Assembly (NCBI GenBank): GCA_900540635.1
Contig: UQGU01000013.1
Coordinates: forward strand, 1 to 52,695
Direction: 5' to 3'
Length of the DNA stretch: 52,695 nucleotides
DNA from: an uncultured Eubacteriales bacterium
GTDB taxonomy: Bacteria > Bacillota > Clostridia > Oscillospirales > Oscillospiraceae
Shown here: piece after piece, positions 8,860-16,504 of the stretch
Layout of the letters: each line of letters begins with the position of its first letter
Position numbering within the stretch: the first letter of the stretch is position 1
Translations under genes and position numbers: made by a program
The notes under the pieces: generated by a model
What the model saw: only the letters and a program-made list of their open reading frames with translations
The model's database searches: none
Told to the model about the DNA's origin: nothing

Positions 8860-9756
8860 ATGAAAAAAGCAAAGGTGAGCATTGCCTGTGTGGGATTGAA
8901 TGTTGTGGATTGCTACGAGCATCAGGGAAGGGCCTATCCCGGCGGCAACGAGTATAACGTAAGTATATTTGCATCACGCCTCGGCGCACAGACTTCGTTT
9001 ATCGGATGCTTTGGCCCGGATTTTTATTCCGGTGCAAATTACGCGTTCGCGCTTGAGGCAGGTGTGGATCTTTCGCATTGCCGCTTCTATCACGAGCGCT
9101 GCGGCATGGCCGTGGCAACACTGAAGGACGGAGACCGCGTGTTTGCGGGCGGCAACCGGGGCGGCGTTACCGCGCGCCACCCCATCGAGCTGACGGAGCT
9201 GGATCTCGCTTTTTTGCAGGCGCACGATATCACCGTATCGGACAGATATTCCCGTATGAACGCGCGGGAATTTGAGAAGATGCATCAAAACGGTGTGAAA
9301 CTCGCGTATGATTTCGGCGATGAAGAATTAGACGAACTCGCGCTGAAGATCCTGCCCTTCTGCACCTATGCATTCTTTTCCTGCAGCCAGCGCAGCGAAC
9401 AGCAGATCGGGCAGCTCGTCCAAACGGCGTTCCTTGCAGGCTGCCGCTATGTTCTGGCAACCTTGGGCGAACGGGGCGTGCGCGCCTATGTACAAAATGC
9501 CGAAGATCCGTTTTTCTGCGCTGCGCCGAAGATACAGGTGCTCGATACCATGGGCGCCGGAGATTCGTTTCTCGCCGCATTTCTTGTGGAGGCGGCTGTA
9601 CGCTGCGGGCTAAAGCCGTGTACAAAGGACGATTGGATGACATGTCTTTGGGCGGGCACGCGGTTCGCATCGGAAAACTGTACGTATTACGGCTCAATCG
9701 GCAGAGGCCTGCCATACCCGGTGGGCGGCGCGGACAAAGAGGTGGAACGCTACTGA
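8860..9756 (+). CDS. frlD: PfkB-family sugar kinase, FrlD-like
   Basis: A 298-residue ribokinase/PfkB-type kinase. The N-terminal substrate motif YPGGNEYNVSIFASRLG (about 25-41) closely follows FrlD. The C-terminal signature LDTMGAGDSFLAAFL carries the catalytic Asp and anion hole. FrlD phosphorylates fructosamines such as fructoselysine at O6, giving the substrate of FrlB. The ATG at 8860 is chosen because AAAGGAGAG precedes it by eight bases; an in-frame ATG 69 bases upstream has no such support. The gap to the transporter gene (about 207 bases) holds no feature I recognise. Pairing with FrlB-like genes makes an Amadori-compound kinase more likely than a ribokinase or fructokinase. Confidence 0.82.
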   Translation: MKKAKVSIACVGLNVVDCYEHQGRAYPGGNEYNVSIFASRLGAQTSFIGCFGPDFYSGANYAFALEAGVDLSHCRFYHERCGMAVATLKDGDRVFAGGNRGGVTARHPIELTELDLAFLQAHDITVSDRYSRMNAREFEKMHQNGVKLAYDFGDEELDELALKILPFCTYAFFSCSQRSEQQIGQLVQTAFLAGCRYVLATLGERGVRAYVQNAEDPFFCAAPKIQVLDTMGAGDSFLAAFLVEAAVRCGLKPCTKDDWMTCLWAGTRFASENCTYYGSIGRGLPYPVGGADKEVERY

Positions 9757-9781
9757 GCGGACAAAGCAAATCGGCGTCCTG

Positions 9782-9825
9782 CCATACGCCCCTGCGGGAG
9801 GGGATCCTCCTTCGGGGCGGTATGG
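9782..9825 (+). other. Intercistronic hairpin between kinase and binding-protein genes
   Basis: CCATACGCCCC and GGGGCGGTATGG pair with one bulge around an inner GGAGGGGATCCTCC hairpin. There is no following T run, so it is more likely a stability or processing element than a terminator. It precedes the Shine-Dalgarno of the binding-protein gene. Confidence 0.5.
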
Positions 9826-9859
9826 CTGATCGTATGAAAAAGCAAAAGGAGGAAAAAAA

Positions 9860-11254
9860 ATGATCAAATCAAACAAGCTTATCCGTTTTCAAAAGGCATT
9901 GGCGGTTTTTACGCTGCTTTGCGTGGCGGCCGGATGTCTGGTTGGCTGCTCCGGAACGTCAAGCTCCGCCGCTGCGGGAACCGACGGTTCCGCAGCGCAG
10001 CCGGCGGTCGCTGCAAACGACGTGCAGCATTATCTGGAAACAGGCGAGATCACCGGCGAAGAAGTGAATCTGCGCTGGCTCCATCGCTTCCCCAGCGAGG
10101 ATGAAGCGGCGTATTTCCAAAGCCTTGCGGACGAATATACGCAGATGCATCCGAATGTGACGATCCGGATCGATACGGCCAGCGACGAGGCGATGAAAGA
10201 AAAGCTGCGCGTTATGATGGGCGGCGGCGACGTGCCGGATATTTATTATTCCTGGTCCGGAGAATTCGCGGCCAAGTTTGTGCGGGCCGGGGCGGCGATC
10301 GATCTGACGCCTTATCAGGAGGCCGACCCGGAATGGAAAGATTCGATCTCTGAGGTCTATTGGAACAACGGCGTGGTAGACGGCGCAGATTACGGCGTTC
10401 CGTTCCGCTTCACCGGCGGCGCGATAATGTACAATACCAAAATATTCAAGGAGCTGGAGCTGTCCGTTCCCAAAACATGGGCCGAGCTGGAGGCTGTTTC
10501 TCAAAAGCTGCTGGACGCCGGCTACACCCCGATGCTTTGCGGCAACGCGCAGCCGTGGATCTCTGCCTGGTGGTTTACGGCTTTGTTTGAACAGATGGTG
10601 CCCGAGGAGACCCGCGCACGGGATTATAATGCCGCGACAGGCGAGTGGACGGATCCCGGCTATGCAAACGCGCTGGCCCTGATGCAGGATATGTACGAAA
10701 AGCAGTATCTGAACCAGAATATCAACAGCATGACGGACGATCAGGCGACGGAACTGTTCGCGTCCGGCCAGGGCGGTATGTACTACACCGGCCTGTACAA
10801 TTTCGATCCCATGAGCGAGAAGATGGGCGACGAGAATTGGGATTGGTTCCCGTTCCCGGCAATCGAGGGCGCGCCCGGCAAAACCAACACCGTTGTGGGG
10901 GCGGCGGATCTCTTCATGGTCTCGAACCGATCGGCGCATCCCGAGGTTGCCGTAGACTTTTTGAAATTCCTCACCTCAAAGGAAAACCAGACGCGCCTGC
11001 CCGCGGAAACATGGCTGACGCCGGTGGTTACGGGAAGCTCTACCGAGGAGAATACCAGCGAAAAGGAAATGTCCTTTATTCAATATGTAGCACAGGAGAG
11101 CAACGGTTTTTCGGAGTATCTTGATACCGCTACCGATGCGCGCGTCTGCGATAAGCTGCTGGAGAATTTCCAGCTGCTGTATGATGGCAAGGAGCCGGAA
11201 AAGATCATGGAGGAAACGCGGCAGATCGCCGCAACAGTCCGGGAAGCGGGCTGA
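9860..11254 (+). CDS. ABC sugar-type substrate-binding lipoprotein, FrlO-like
   Basis: A 464-residue family 1 extracellular solute-binding protein. The signal peptide ends in lipobox LVGC (lipidated C30), followed by a Ser/Ala-rich linker. The mature part has the family's features: RWLHRFPSEDEAAYFQSL, MMGGGDVPDIYYSW, YNTKIFKELELSVPKTWAELE and a C-terminal VDFLKFLTSKENQ. It would capture the substrate outside the cell for the two permeases downstream. In Bacillus frl operons the corresponding gene is frlO, with fructosamines as ligand; that assignment here rests on context. The Shine-Dalgarno AAAGGAGG precedes the ATG. Confidence 0.88.
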   Translation: MIKSNKLIRFQKALAVFTLLCVAAGCLVGCSGTSSSAAAGTDGSAAQPAVAANDVQHYLETGEITGEEVNLRWLHRFPSEDEAAYFQSLADEYTQMHPNVTIRIDTASDEAMKEKLRVMMGGGDVPDIYYSWSGEFAAKFVRAGAAIDLTPYQEADPEWKDSISEVYWNNGVVDGADYGVPFRFTGGAIMYNTKIFKELELSVPKTWAELEAVSQKLLDAGYTPMLCGNAQPWISAWWFTALFEQMVPEETRARDYNAATGEWTDPGYANALALMQDMYEKQYLNQNINSMTDDQATELFASGQGGMYYTGLYNFDPMSEKMGDENWDWFPFPAIEGAPGKTNTVVGAADLFMVSNRSAHPEVAVDFLKFLTSKENQTRLPAETWLTPVVTGSSTEENTSEKEMSFIQYVAQESNGFSEYLDTATDARVCDKLLENFQLLYDGKEPEKIMEETRQIAATVREAG

Positions 11255-11271
11255 CGTTTCACGCGGCAGGA

Positions 11272-11299
11272 CCGATGCGCCGCATATGCGGCGCATCGG
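11272..11299 (+). other. Perfect intercistronic stem-loop (binding protein / permease boundary)
   Basis: CCGATGCGCCGC and GCGGCGCATCGG form a perfect 12-bp stem on an ATAT loop, 18 bases after the binding-protein stop. No U tract follows. The position matches intercistronic hairpins that protect binding-protein mRNA in ABC operons (the malE-malF case) and so raise binding protein over permease; that role here is inferred. Confidence 0.7.
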
Positions 11300-11377
11300 C
11301 CTTGCGCCTGATCCGCAGGCAGAGCCCGCCGGGGCAGTGCGGTTAAGCCGAAACTTACACAATCGGAGATGAAAAAA

Positions 11378-12262
11378 ATGTTATATGTCAAAAAACGGGC
11401 GATCCTGCTGTATATGCTGCCGGCGCTGACGCTTCTTACCGCCTTTGTCTTTCTGCCGATCGTGCTGAATTTTATTTATGCGCTGTTTCGCTGGAGTTCC
11501 TTTTCCACACAGTGGGATTTTGTGGGGCTGGCGAATTTTGCGCGTCTGCTTTCGGACGAGACGGTTTGGGTCGCATTCAAAAACAATCTCTGGTATGCCG
11601 TCATTTCGCTGGTTTTTCAGGTGGGCGGCTCTATGCTCATTGCCGCGCTGCTGGAAGAAAAATGGATGCGCCGCTCCCAGCCCTTTTTCCGAACGGTTTA
11701 TTTTTTGCCGTCAATGATCTCTCTGACGGTGGTGGGTATCTTGTGGCAGACGATCTATAGCCCTGTTTTTGGCATCGTGAATCCTCTGCTGGAAAAGCTT
11801 GGCCTGGGGATGCTTGCCACAGACTGGCTGGGCAACACCCGGACGGCTGTTTTTTCCGTGATCGCCGTATCGCAATGGCAGTATTTTGGGTATACGATGG
11901 TGCTGTTTCTGGTGGCGATGCAGGGCGTGTCGGCCGATTTATATGAATCCGCCATCATAGACGGCGCAAATTCGTTCCAGCGGTTTATCCATATCACGAT
12001 CCCCAATATCCGGGAGATCATTCTGGTAAACTGCATGATAACGATCATCGGCGCGTTTCAGGTGTTCGACGAGATCTATATCATGACGGGCGGCGGCCCG
12101 GGCCGATCCTCGGAGGTGCTGGGCACTTATCTGTTCCGGACAGGCTTTCGCAACGACGAAATGGGCTATGCCTCGGCCATCGCCACAATGGTGTTTTTTG
12201 TTACATTTGTATTTTCCGTGATACAGATGCGCATTTCCGGTACGGGTAGGAGGGAAGAGTAA
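11378..12262 (+). CDS. ABC sugar transporter permease (MalF/FrlN-like)
   Basis: A 294-residue inner-membrane permease with six predicted helices. The EAA loop that docks on the ATPase is recognisable as YESAIIDGANSFQRFIHITIPNIRE (about 190-214), the MalF/UgpA group pattern. The ATG at 11378 is preferred: GGAG lies nine bases before it, whereas it abuts an in-frame ATG at 11369. The gene ends flush against the second permease gene. The operon has no ATP-binding subunit, as in frl loci that borrow a shared MsmX-type ATPase. Confidence 0.88.
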   Translation: MLYVKKRAILLYMLPALTLLTAFVFLPIVLNFIYALFRWSSFSTQWDFVGLANFARLLSDETVWVAFKNNLWYAVISLVFQVGGSMLIAALLEEKWMRRSQPFFRTVYFLPSMISLTVVGILWQTIYSPVFGIVNPLLEKLGLGMLATDWLGNTRTAVFSVIAVSQWQYFGYTMVLFLVAMQGVSADLYESAIIDGANSFQRFIHITIPNIREIILVNCMITIIGAFQVFDEIYIMTGGGPGRSSEVLGTYLFRTGFRNDEMGYASAIATMVFFVTFVFSVIQMRISGTGRREE

Positions 12263-13129
12263 ATGGCTAAAGTGATGCCGAACCGCGCGCCGCGCATGCG
12301 CGGACGGGAGGGGAACCGGGCTTTACACGCGCTGGCATTTGTTTTTCTGGCAATTTTGGCGCTTGTAGAGCTGCTGCCCTTTTTATGGATGTTCTTGTCC
12401 GGCTTTAAATCCACGCGGGAAATGCTGCTGGATCCCTTTGCCATGCCCGAAGTCTGGAAGATCGAAAATTATCTTACGGCATGGCGGTCAGGCGTTTCGC
12501 GGTATTTTGTCAACAGTATTTTTACAACGATCGCAGCAACCGTCCTGTGCGTGGCCGTATCCAGTATGCTCGCCTATCCGCTGGCGCGCTTTCGCTTCAG
12601 GCTGAACAGGGTTCTCCTGATGTTTGTGCTCAGCGGTATGATGCTTGCCCCGATGGTAAGCCTGATCCCGCTTTACAAGATCTTGTCCTTTTTGGGGCTG
12701 TACGATACACGTCTGGCTCTGATCATCCCTTATGTAGCCTTCAGGATCCCGTTTTCCACGTTTCTGATCTGGTCTCATTTTGTCACGATCCCGAGGGAGA
12801 TCGAGGAAGCGGCGATCATCGACGGGTGCTCCAGCCTGCGGGTGCTGCTGCAGGTGATGCTGCCGCTGAGTAAGCCGATGCTGGCGACGACGGCCCTGCT
12901 GTGCGCGCGCTATGTTTGGAACGAGATGATGTTCGCCCTCTGCTTTATTGAAACGACCGCGATCAAAACGATCCCCGTGGGCCTGCTGGCGCTGAAAGGG
13001 CAGGAATCAGGCGAGTGGTCGGTTCTTGTGGCGGGCCTGGCGCTCTCCACCATTCCCATTGTGATCTTGTATCTGATCTTTCAAAAACAGCTTGTGCGCG
13101 GAATGATGATGGGCAGCGTGAAAGGCTGA
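12263..13129 (+). CDS. ABC sugar transporter permease (MalG/FrlM-like)
   Basis: A 288-residue permease with six predicted helices. It has the MalG-type EAA loop EIEEAAIIDGCSSLRVLLQVMLPLSKP (about 176-200) and the usual C-terminal end (LVRGMMMGSVKG). The Shine-Dalgarno TAGGAGGGA lies in the end of the preceding gene and the ATG directly follows that gene's stop, so the two permeases are coupled. It forms the translocation pore with the preceding product. It is the last gene of the island; about 108 bases later an IS remnant begins. Confidence 0.88.
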   Translation: MAKVMPNRAPRMRGREGNRALHALAFVFLAILALVELLPFLWMFLSGFKSTREMLLDPFAMPEVWKIENYLTAWRSGVSRYFVNSIFTTIAATVLCVAVSSMLAYPLARFRFRLNRVLLMFVLSGMMLAPMVSLIPLYKILSFLGLYDTRLALIIPYVAFRIPFSTFLIWSHFVTIPREIEEAAIIDGCSSLRVLLQVMLPLSKPMLATTALLCARYVWNEMMFALCFIETTAIKTIPVGLLALKGQESGEWSVLVAGLALSTIPIVILYLIFQKQLVRGMMMGSVKG

Positions 13130-13237
13130 GCGCCCTTTTGGCGGCAGAGCGGACGACCGCATGGGAGAACTTAAAAAAACGAAACACGGCGCCGACGAAA
13201 CCCATAAAAATACAGTCGCTCAGAACAGCCCCACCGG

Positions 13238-13454
13238 ATGATATGTACCCCCAATACTGGGTGTCCAGTATTGGGGGTACATATCATTTGAGGCCTTCTC
13301 AAAAGCAATCTCGGACTATATTGATTACTATAACAACAGAAGAATTCAAGCCAAAACAAAATGGATGCCTCCCGTAAAATTCCGGGAAGCATCCATGATG
13401 TGAAACTAATTGTTCAATTCAAATAACGGTGTCCAGGAAACTGGGTACATATCA
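13238..13454 (+). mobile_element. IS3-family insertion sequence remnant
   Basis: The left part is a perfect 23-bp inverted repeat (13238-13260 and 13265-13287) with only GTGT between its arms; each arm is an IS end of the form TGATATGTACCC...CTGG. It runs into the last 38 codons of an IS3-family transposase, and then an end GGTGTCCAGGAAACTGGGTACATATCA-type sequence closes at 13454. Most of the element, including the transposase catalytic core, is deleted. It lies exactly between the low-GC island and glyQS, so it may mark the right border of a transfer or recombination event. Confidence 0.85.
13287..13403 (+). pseudogene. IS3-family (IS150-like) transposase, C-terminal fragment
   Basis: Reading from 13287 gives 38 residues ending in DYIDYYNNRRIQAKTKWMPP and VKFREASMM, the typical C-terminus of the IS3-family OrfB integrase. 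The DDE core and all upstream parts are missing, and no start codon with a ribosome site is present. The end of the frame contains a TGGATGC/GCATCCA hairpin. Non-functional remnant. Confidence 0.85.
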
Positions 13455-13488
13455 ATTGCTCTCCCGGGATGCTTTTTGCCTGTTTCGC

Positions 13489-14916
13489 TTAGAACTCGCA
13501 CTTCTTGGCGATGTAGTCCTTCAGCTCGCTGACGGGAATCCGCACCTGCTCCATGGTGTCGCGGTCGCGGACGGTGACGCAGTTGTCGGCGGGGGTGTTC
13601 TCGTCGCCCACGGTCTGGAAGTCCACGGTGACGCACAGGGGGGTGCCGATCTCGTCTTCCCGGCGGTAGCGCTTGCCGATGGAACCGGCGTCGTCAAAGT
13701 CCACCATGAAGTCCTTTTGCAGCATGTGGTAGATTTCCTCAGCCTTGGGGCTCAGCTTCTTGCTCAGGGGCAGGATGGCAGCCTTGAAGGGGGCCAGAGC
13801 GGGGTGCAGGTGCAGCACGGTGCGGATATCGGGGTTGCCCTTCTTGTCCTGGCCCACAACCTCCTCGTCGTAGGCTTCGCACAGGAAGGCCAGTGCCACA
13901 CGGTCGCAGCCCAGGCTGGGCTCGATGACATAGGGGATATAGTGCTCGCCCTTCTCCTGGTCGAAGTATTCCAGGCTCTTGCCGGAGGCCTCCTGGTGGC
14001 GGCCCAGGTCGTAATTGGTCCGGTCCGCAATGCCCCACAGCTCCCCCCAGCCGTTGCCGAAGGGGAACTGGTACTCGATGTCGGTGGTAGCCCGGGAATA
14101 GAAGGCCAGCTCTGCAGGCTCATGATCCCGCAGCCGCAGGGAATCCTCCTTGATGCCCAGGGAGATCAGCCAGTTCTTGCAGAAGTCCTTCCAGTAGGCA
14201 AACCACTCCAGGTCGGTGCCGGGCTGGCAGAAGAACTCGCACTCCATCTGCTCAAATTCCCGGGTGCGGAAGGTGAAGTTGCCCGGGGTGATCTCGTTCC
14301 GGAAGGCCTTGCCCACCTGGCACACGCCGAAGGGCAGCTTCTTCCGGGTGGTGCGCTGGATGTTGGCGAAGTTTACGAAAATGCCCTGGGCGGTTTCGGG
14401 CCGCAGATAGACGGTGGAGGAGGAGTCCTCGGTAACGCCGATCTGGGTCTTGAACATCAGGTTGAATTTGCGGATGGGGGTGAAGTTGTGCTTGCCGCAG
14501 TTGGGGCAAACCACTTCCTCGTGCTCGGCCACGAACTTGTCCATTTCCTCAAAGCTCATGGCGTCCACGTTGACTTCCTTCCCCGCCTCGCAGGCCTCGA
14601 TCAGCTTGTCCGCCCGCTGCCGGGAGCCGCAGCCCTTGCAGTCCACCAGAGGATCGGAGAAGTTGCCCACGTGGCCGGTGGTGACCCAGGTGGTGGGGTT
14701 CATGAGAATGGCGGCATCCAGACCCACATTGTAGTCGGACTCCTGGACGAATTTCTTCATCCATGCCTTCTTCACGTTGTTCTTGAATTCCACGCCCAGG
14801 GGGCCGTAGTCCCAGGCGTTGGCCAGGCCGCCGTAGATTTCGGAGCCGGCATAGACGTAGCCTCTGTTCTTGCAGAGGTTTACGATCATATCGAGTGTTT
14901 TTTCACTGTTTTTCAT
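13489..14916 (-). CDS. glyQS: Glycyl-tRNA synthetase (alpha2 type)
   Basis: A 475-residue class II synthetase of the single-chain dimeric type, charging tRNA-Gly. The N-terminus (KTLDMIVNLCKNRGYVYAGS) and the YGGLANAWDYGPLGVE motif are diagnostic. Cysteines in VDCKGCGSRQRAD and CPNCGKH suggest a zinc site. The motif 2 region (FRNEITPGNFTFRTREFEQME) and an anticodon-binding C-terminal domain follow. The ATG at 14916 is chosen because GGGGGA precedes it by seven bases; an in-frame start 36 bases upstream lacks this. No T-box is visible upstream, where a composite repeat begins within about 170 bases. Confidence 0.95.
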   Translation of the reverse strand: MKNSEKTLDMIVNLCKNRGYVYAGSEIYGGLANAWDYGPLGVEFKNNVKKAWMKKFVQESDYNVGLDAAILMNPTTWVTTGHVGNFSDPLVDCKGCGSRQRADKLIEACEAGKEVNVDAMSFEEMDKFVAEHEEVVCPNCGKHNFTPIRKFNLMFKTQIGVTEDSSSTVYLRPETAQGIFVNFANIQRTTRKKLPFGVCQVGKAFRNEITPGNFTFRTREFEQMECEFFCQPGTDLEWFAYWKDFCKNWLISLGIKEDSLRLRDHEPAELAFYSRATTDIEYQFPFGNGWGELWGIADRTNYDLGRHQEASGKSLEYFDQEKGEHYIPYVIEPSLGCDRVALAFLCEAYDEEVVGQDKKGNPDIRTVLHLHPALAPFKAAILPLSKKLSPKAEEIYHMLQKDFMVDFDDAGSIGKRYRREDEIGTPLCVTVDFQTVGDENTPADNCVTVRDRDTMEQVRIPVSELKDYIAKKCEF

Positions 14917-15084
14917 GTGTTTGTCCCCCAGTTGTATTTTCGGAGTTTGCACCCATTATACTCTGGGCCGGGGATGAAATCAAGGAAAATCCGCAGATGT
15001 TGAGAAAAAAGCGCAAGTCAACCAAGAAACCGGGAATAGAATGGGGGGAATATGGGGATGCTTTCATAAACAGAGGAGATTATT

Positions 15085-15435
15085 AGTTGACAGTTGACAG
15101 TGGACAGTTGACAGTTTTCCCCCAATTGACAATTGACAGTGGACAATTGTCAATTGGGGGGTACCATTCAACCCCACAGGTTAAACATCCAACGTGGCGG
15201 GCGGCAGATTGCCGCCACTACGATACATTTGTTACAAATACCGTGTATTTAACGTGTCTATCCGCGCTTTTGAGCTTTGAAAAATGCAAAAAACGTGGTA
15301 CATTAACGTAGGGGCGGCAAAAATAACCGGTGCGGTTGAATGGTATCACCATCGATATACCAAAAATTGTCAATTGTCCATTGTCAATTTAGACATCACT
15401 GTCAACTGTCAACTGTCCACTGTCAACTGTCAACT
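15085..15435. repeat. Family B composite element (nested inverted repeats)
   Basis: Arms made of TTGACAGT-type units (15085-15165) and their complements (15364-15435) flank a second inverted repeat, GGTACCATTCAACC against GGTTGAATGGTATC, around about 200 bases. The core holds a GGCGGGCGGCA/TGCCGCC hairpin. It looks like one element inserted into another, or an extended family member. It fills most of the 540-base gap between glyQS and the DUF421 gene; no protein gene is supported in that gap. Confidence 0.8.
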
Positions 15436-15458
15436 TCTTACGAACGCGAGGTGCTTTT

Positions 15459-16133
15459 ATGATCCTATCCTACATCCGCACCGTCATTCTCTATCTTATC
15501 CTCATTCTGGTCATTCGGCTCATGGGCAAGCGGCAGATCGGGGAGATGGAGCCGGCGGAATTTGTGGTGACCATGCTGGTGGCCAATCTGGCGGCCATCC
15601 CCATGCAGGATGCGGGCATCCCCCTGCTGACGGGCCTGATCCCAATCTTAACGGTGCTGGGGGTGGAGCTGGTGCTGTCCTGGCTCATGCTGTGCAGCGG
15701 CCCTTTGCGCCGCCTGTTCTGCGGCAAGCCCGTGCTGCTCATTGATGATGGGCGGCTGCTGCAAGGCAATCTGCGGCTGACCCGGGTGACCCTGGACGAG
15801 CTCTTCGGCAAGCTCCGGGAGAAGGACATCCTGGACATTACCCAGGTCCAGTATGCCATTCTGGAGACGGACGGCAATCTCTCCGTCTTCCCCTATGCGC
15901 AGTTCGCCCCTGCCAGTGCCAAGGATGCGGGGGTTCGGGTGAAGGAGAATACGCTGCCCATTGTGGTGGCGGAGGATGGGCGGCTGTTCCCGGAGAACCT
16001 GCAAAAGGCGGGGAAGGATATTCCCTGGGTGGAGCAGACTTTGGCCACCCATGAGGCGGTGCTGGAGGATACCCTGCTGCTGATCGTAGACGGCAGCGGG
16101 AAAGTGGTGTTTGTGCGGAAGGAGCGGCTATGA
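15459..16133 (+). CDS. DUF421 (YetF-like) membrane protein
   Basis: A 224-residue protein with three N-terminal membrane helices (about 5-75), containing IRLMGKRQIGEMEPAEFVVTML, followed by a soluble domain (about 85-224). The motif DELFGKLREKDILDITQVQYAILETDG is diagnostic for the DUF421/YetF family. The molecular function is not established; relatives are common in spore-formers. The ATG has GCGAGGTG upstream and overlaps the next gene through ATGA, so the two genes form a unit, as DUF421 and DUF4363 genes often do. Confidence 0.88.
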   Translation: MILSYIRTVILYLILILVIRLMGKRQIGEMEPAEFVVTMLVANLAAIPMQDAGIPLLTGLIPILTVLGVELVLSWLMLCSGPLRRLFCGKPVLLIDDGRLLQGNLRLTRVTLDELFGKLREKDILDITQVQYAILETDGNLSVFPYAQFAPASAKDAGVRVKENTLPIVVAEDGRLFPENLQKAGKDIPWVEQTLATHEAVLEDTLLLIVDGSGKVVFVRKERL

Positions 16134-16504
16134 CAAGAGGCATCATTGGCTGCGTGATTTTGGCCCTGCTGCTGGCGGCGGGACTGGGCGTCCAGTGGGC
16201 AGTGGCCGCCCTGCAGGCCCCCATCACCGGGGAACTGACCCAGGCGGCCCAGGCGGCAGCCCGGGAGGACTGGGACACCGCCCTGCTCCACCAGGAAACG
16301 GCCCAGCGGGGCTGGCGCAAGGCATGGCGATTAACGGCGGCCTTTGCGGACCACCAGCCCATGGAGGATGTGGACAGCCTGTTTGCAAGGCTTCCGGCCT
16401 ACGGCGAGGACGCTGTGGAGTTTTCCGCCTGCTGCCGGGAGCTGGCAAGGCGGGTTCGGGCGGTGTATGAGGCCCACAGCCTGACCTGGTGGAATCTACT
16501 GTAG
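16130..16504 (+). CDS. DUF4363 family protein
   Basis: A 124-residue protein with one N-terminal membrane helix (about 5-25) and a helical extracytoplasmic domain with several Trp residues (WDTALLHQETAQRGWRKAW). It starts on the ATGA overlap with the DUF421 gene, and the pair is a recurring one in clostridia. Its 3' end overlaps the 3' end of the convergent spoIIP gene by nine bases, leaving no room for a terminator between them. Function unknown. Confidence 0.78.
   Translation: MTRGIIGCVILALLLAAGLGVQWAVAALQAPITGELTQAAQAAAREDWDTALLHQETAQRGWRKAWRLTAAFADHQPMEDVDSLFARLPAYGEDAVEFSACCRELARRVRAVYEAHSLTWWNLL

Noticed and set aside
13429..15003. A 524-codon open frame on the plus strand opposite glyQS
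   Set aside because: It is fully antisense to a clear glycyl-tRNA synthetase, its product has no family motifs and is low-complexity (L, G, V, Q, H rich), as expected for the complement of a GC-rich gene.
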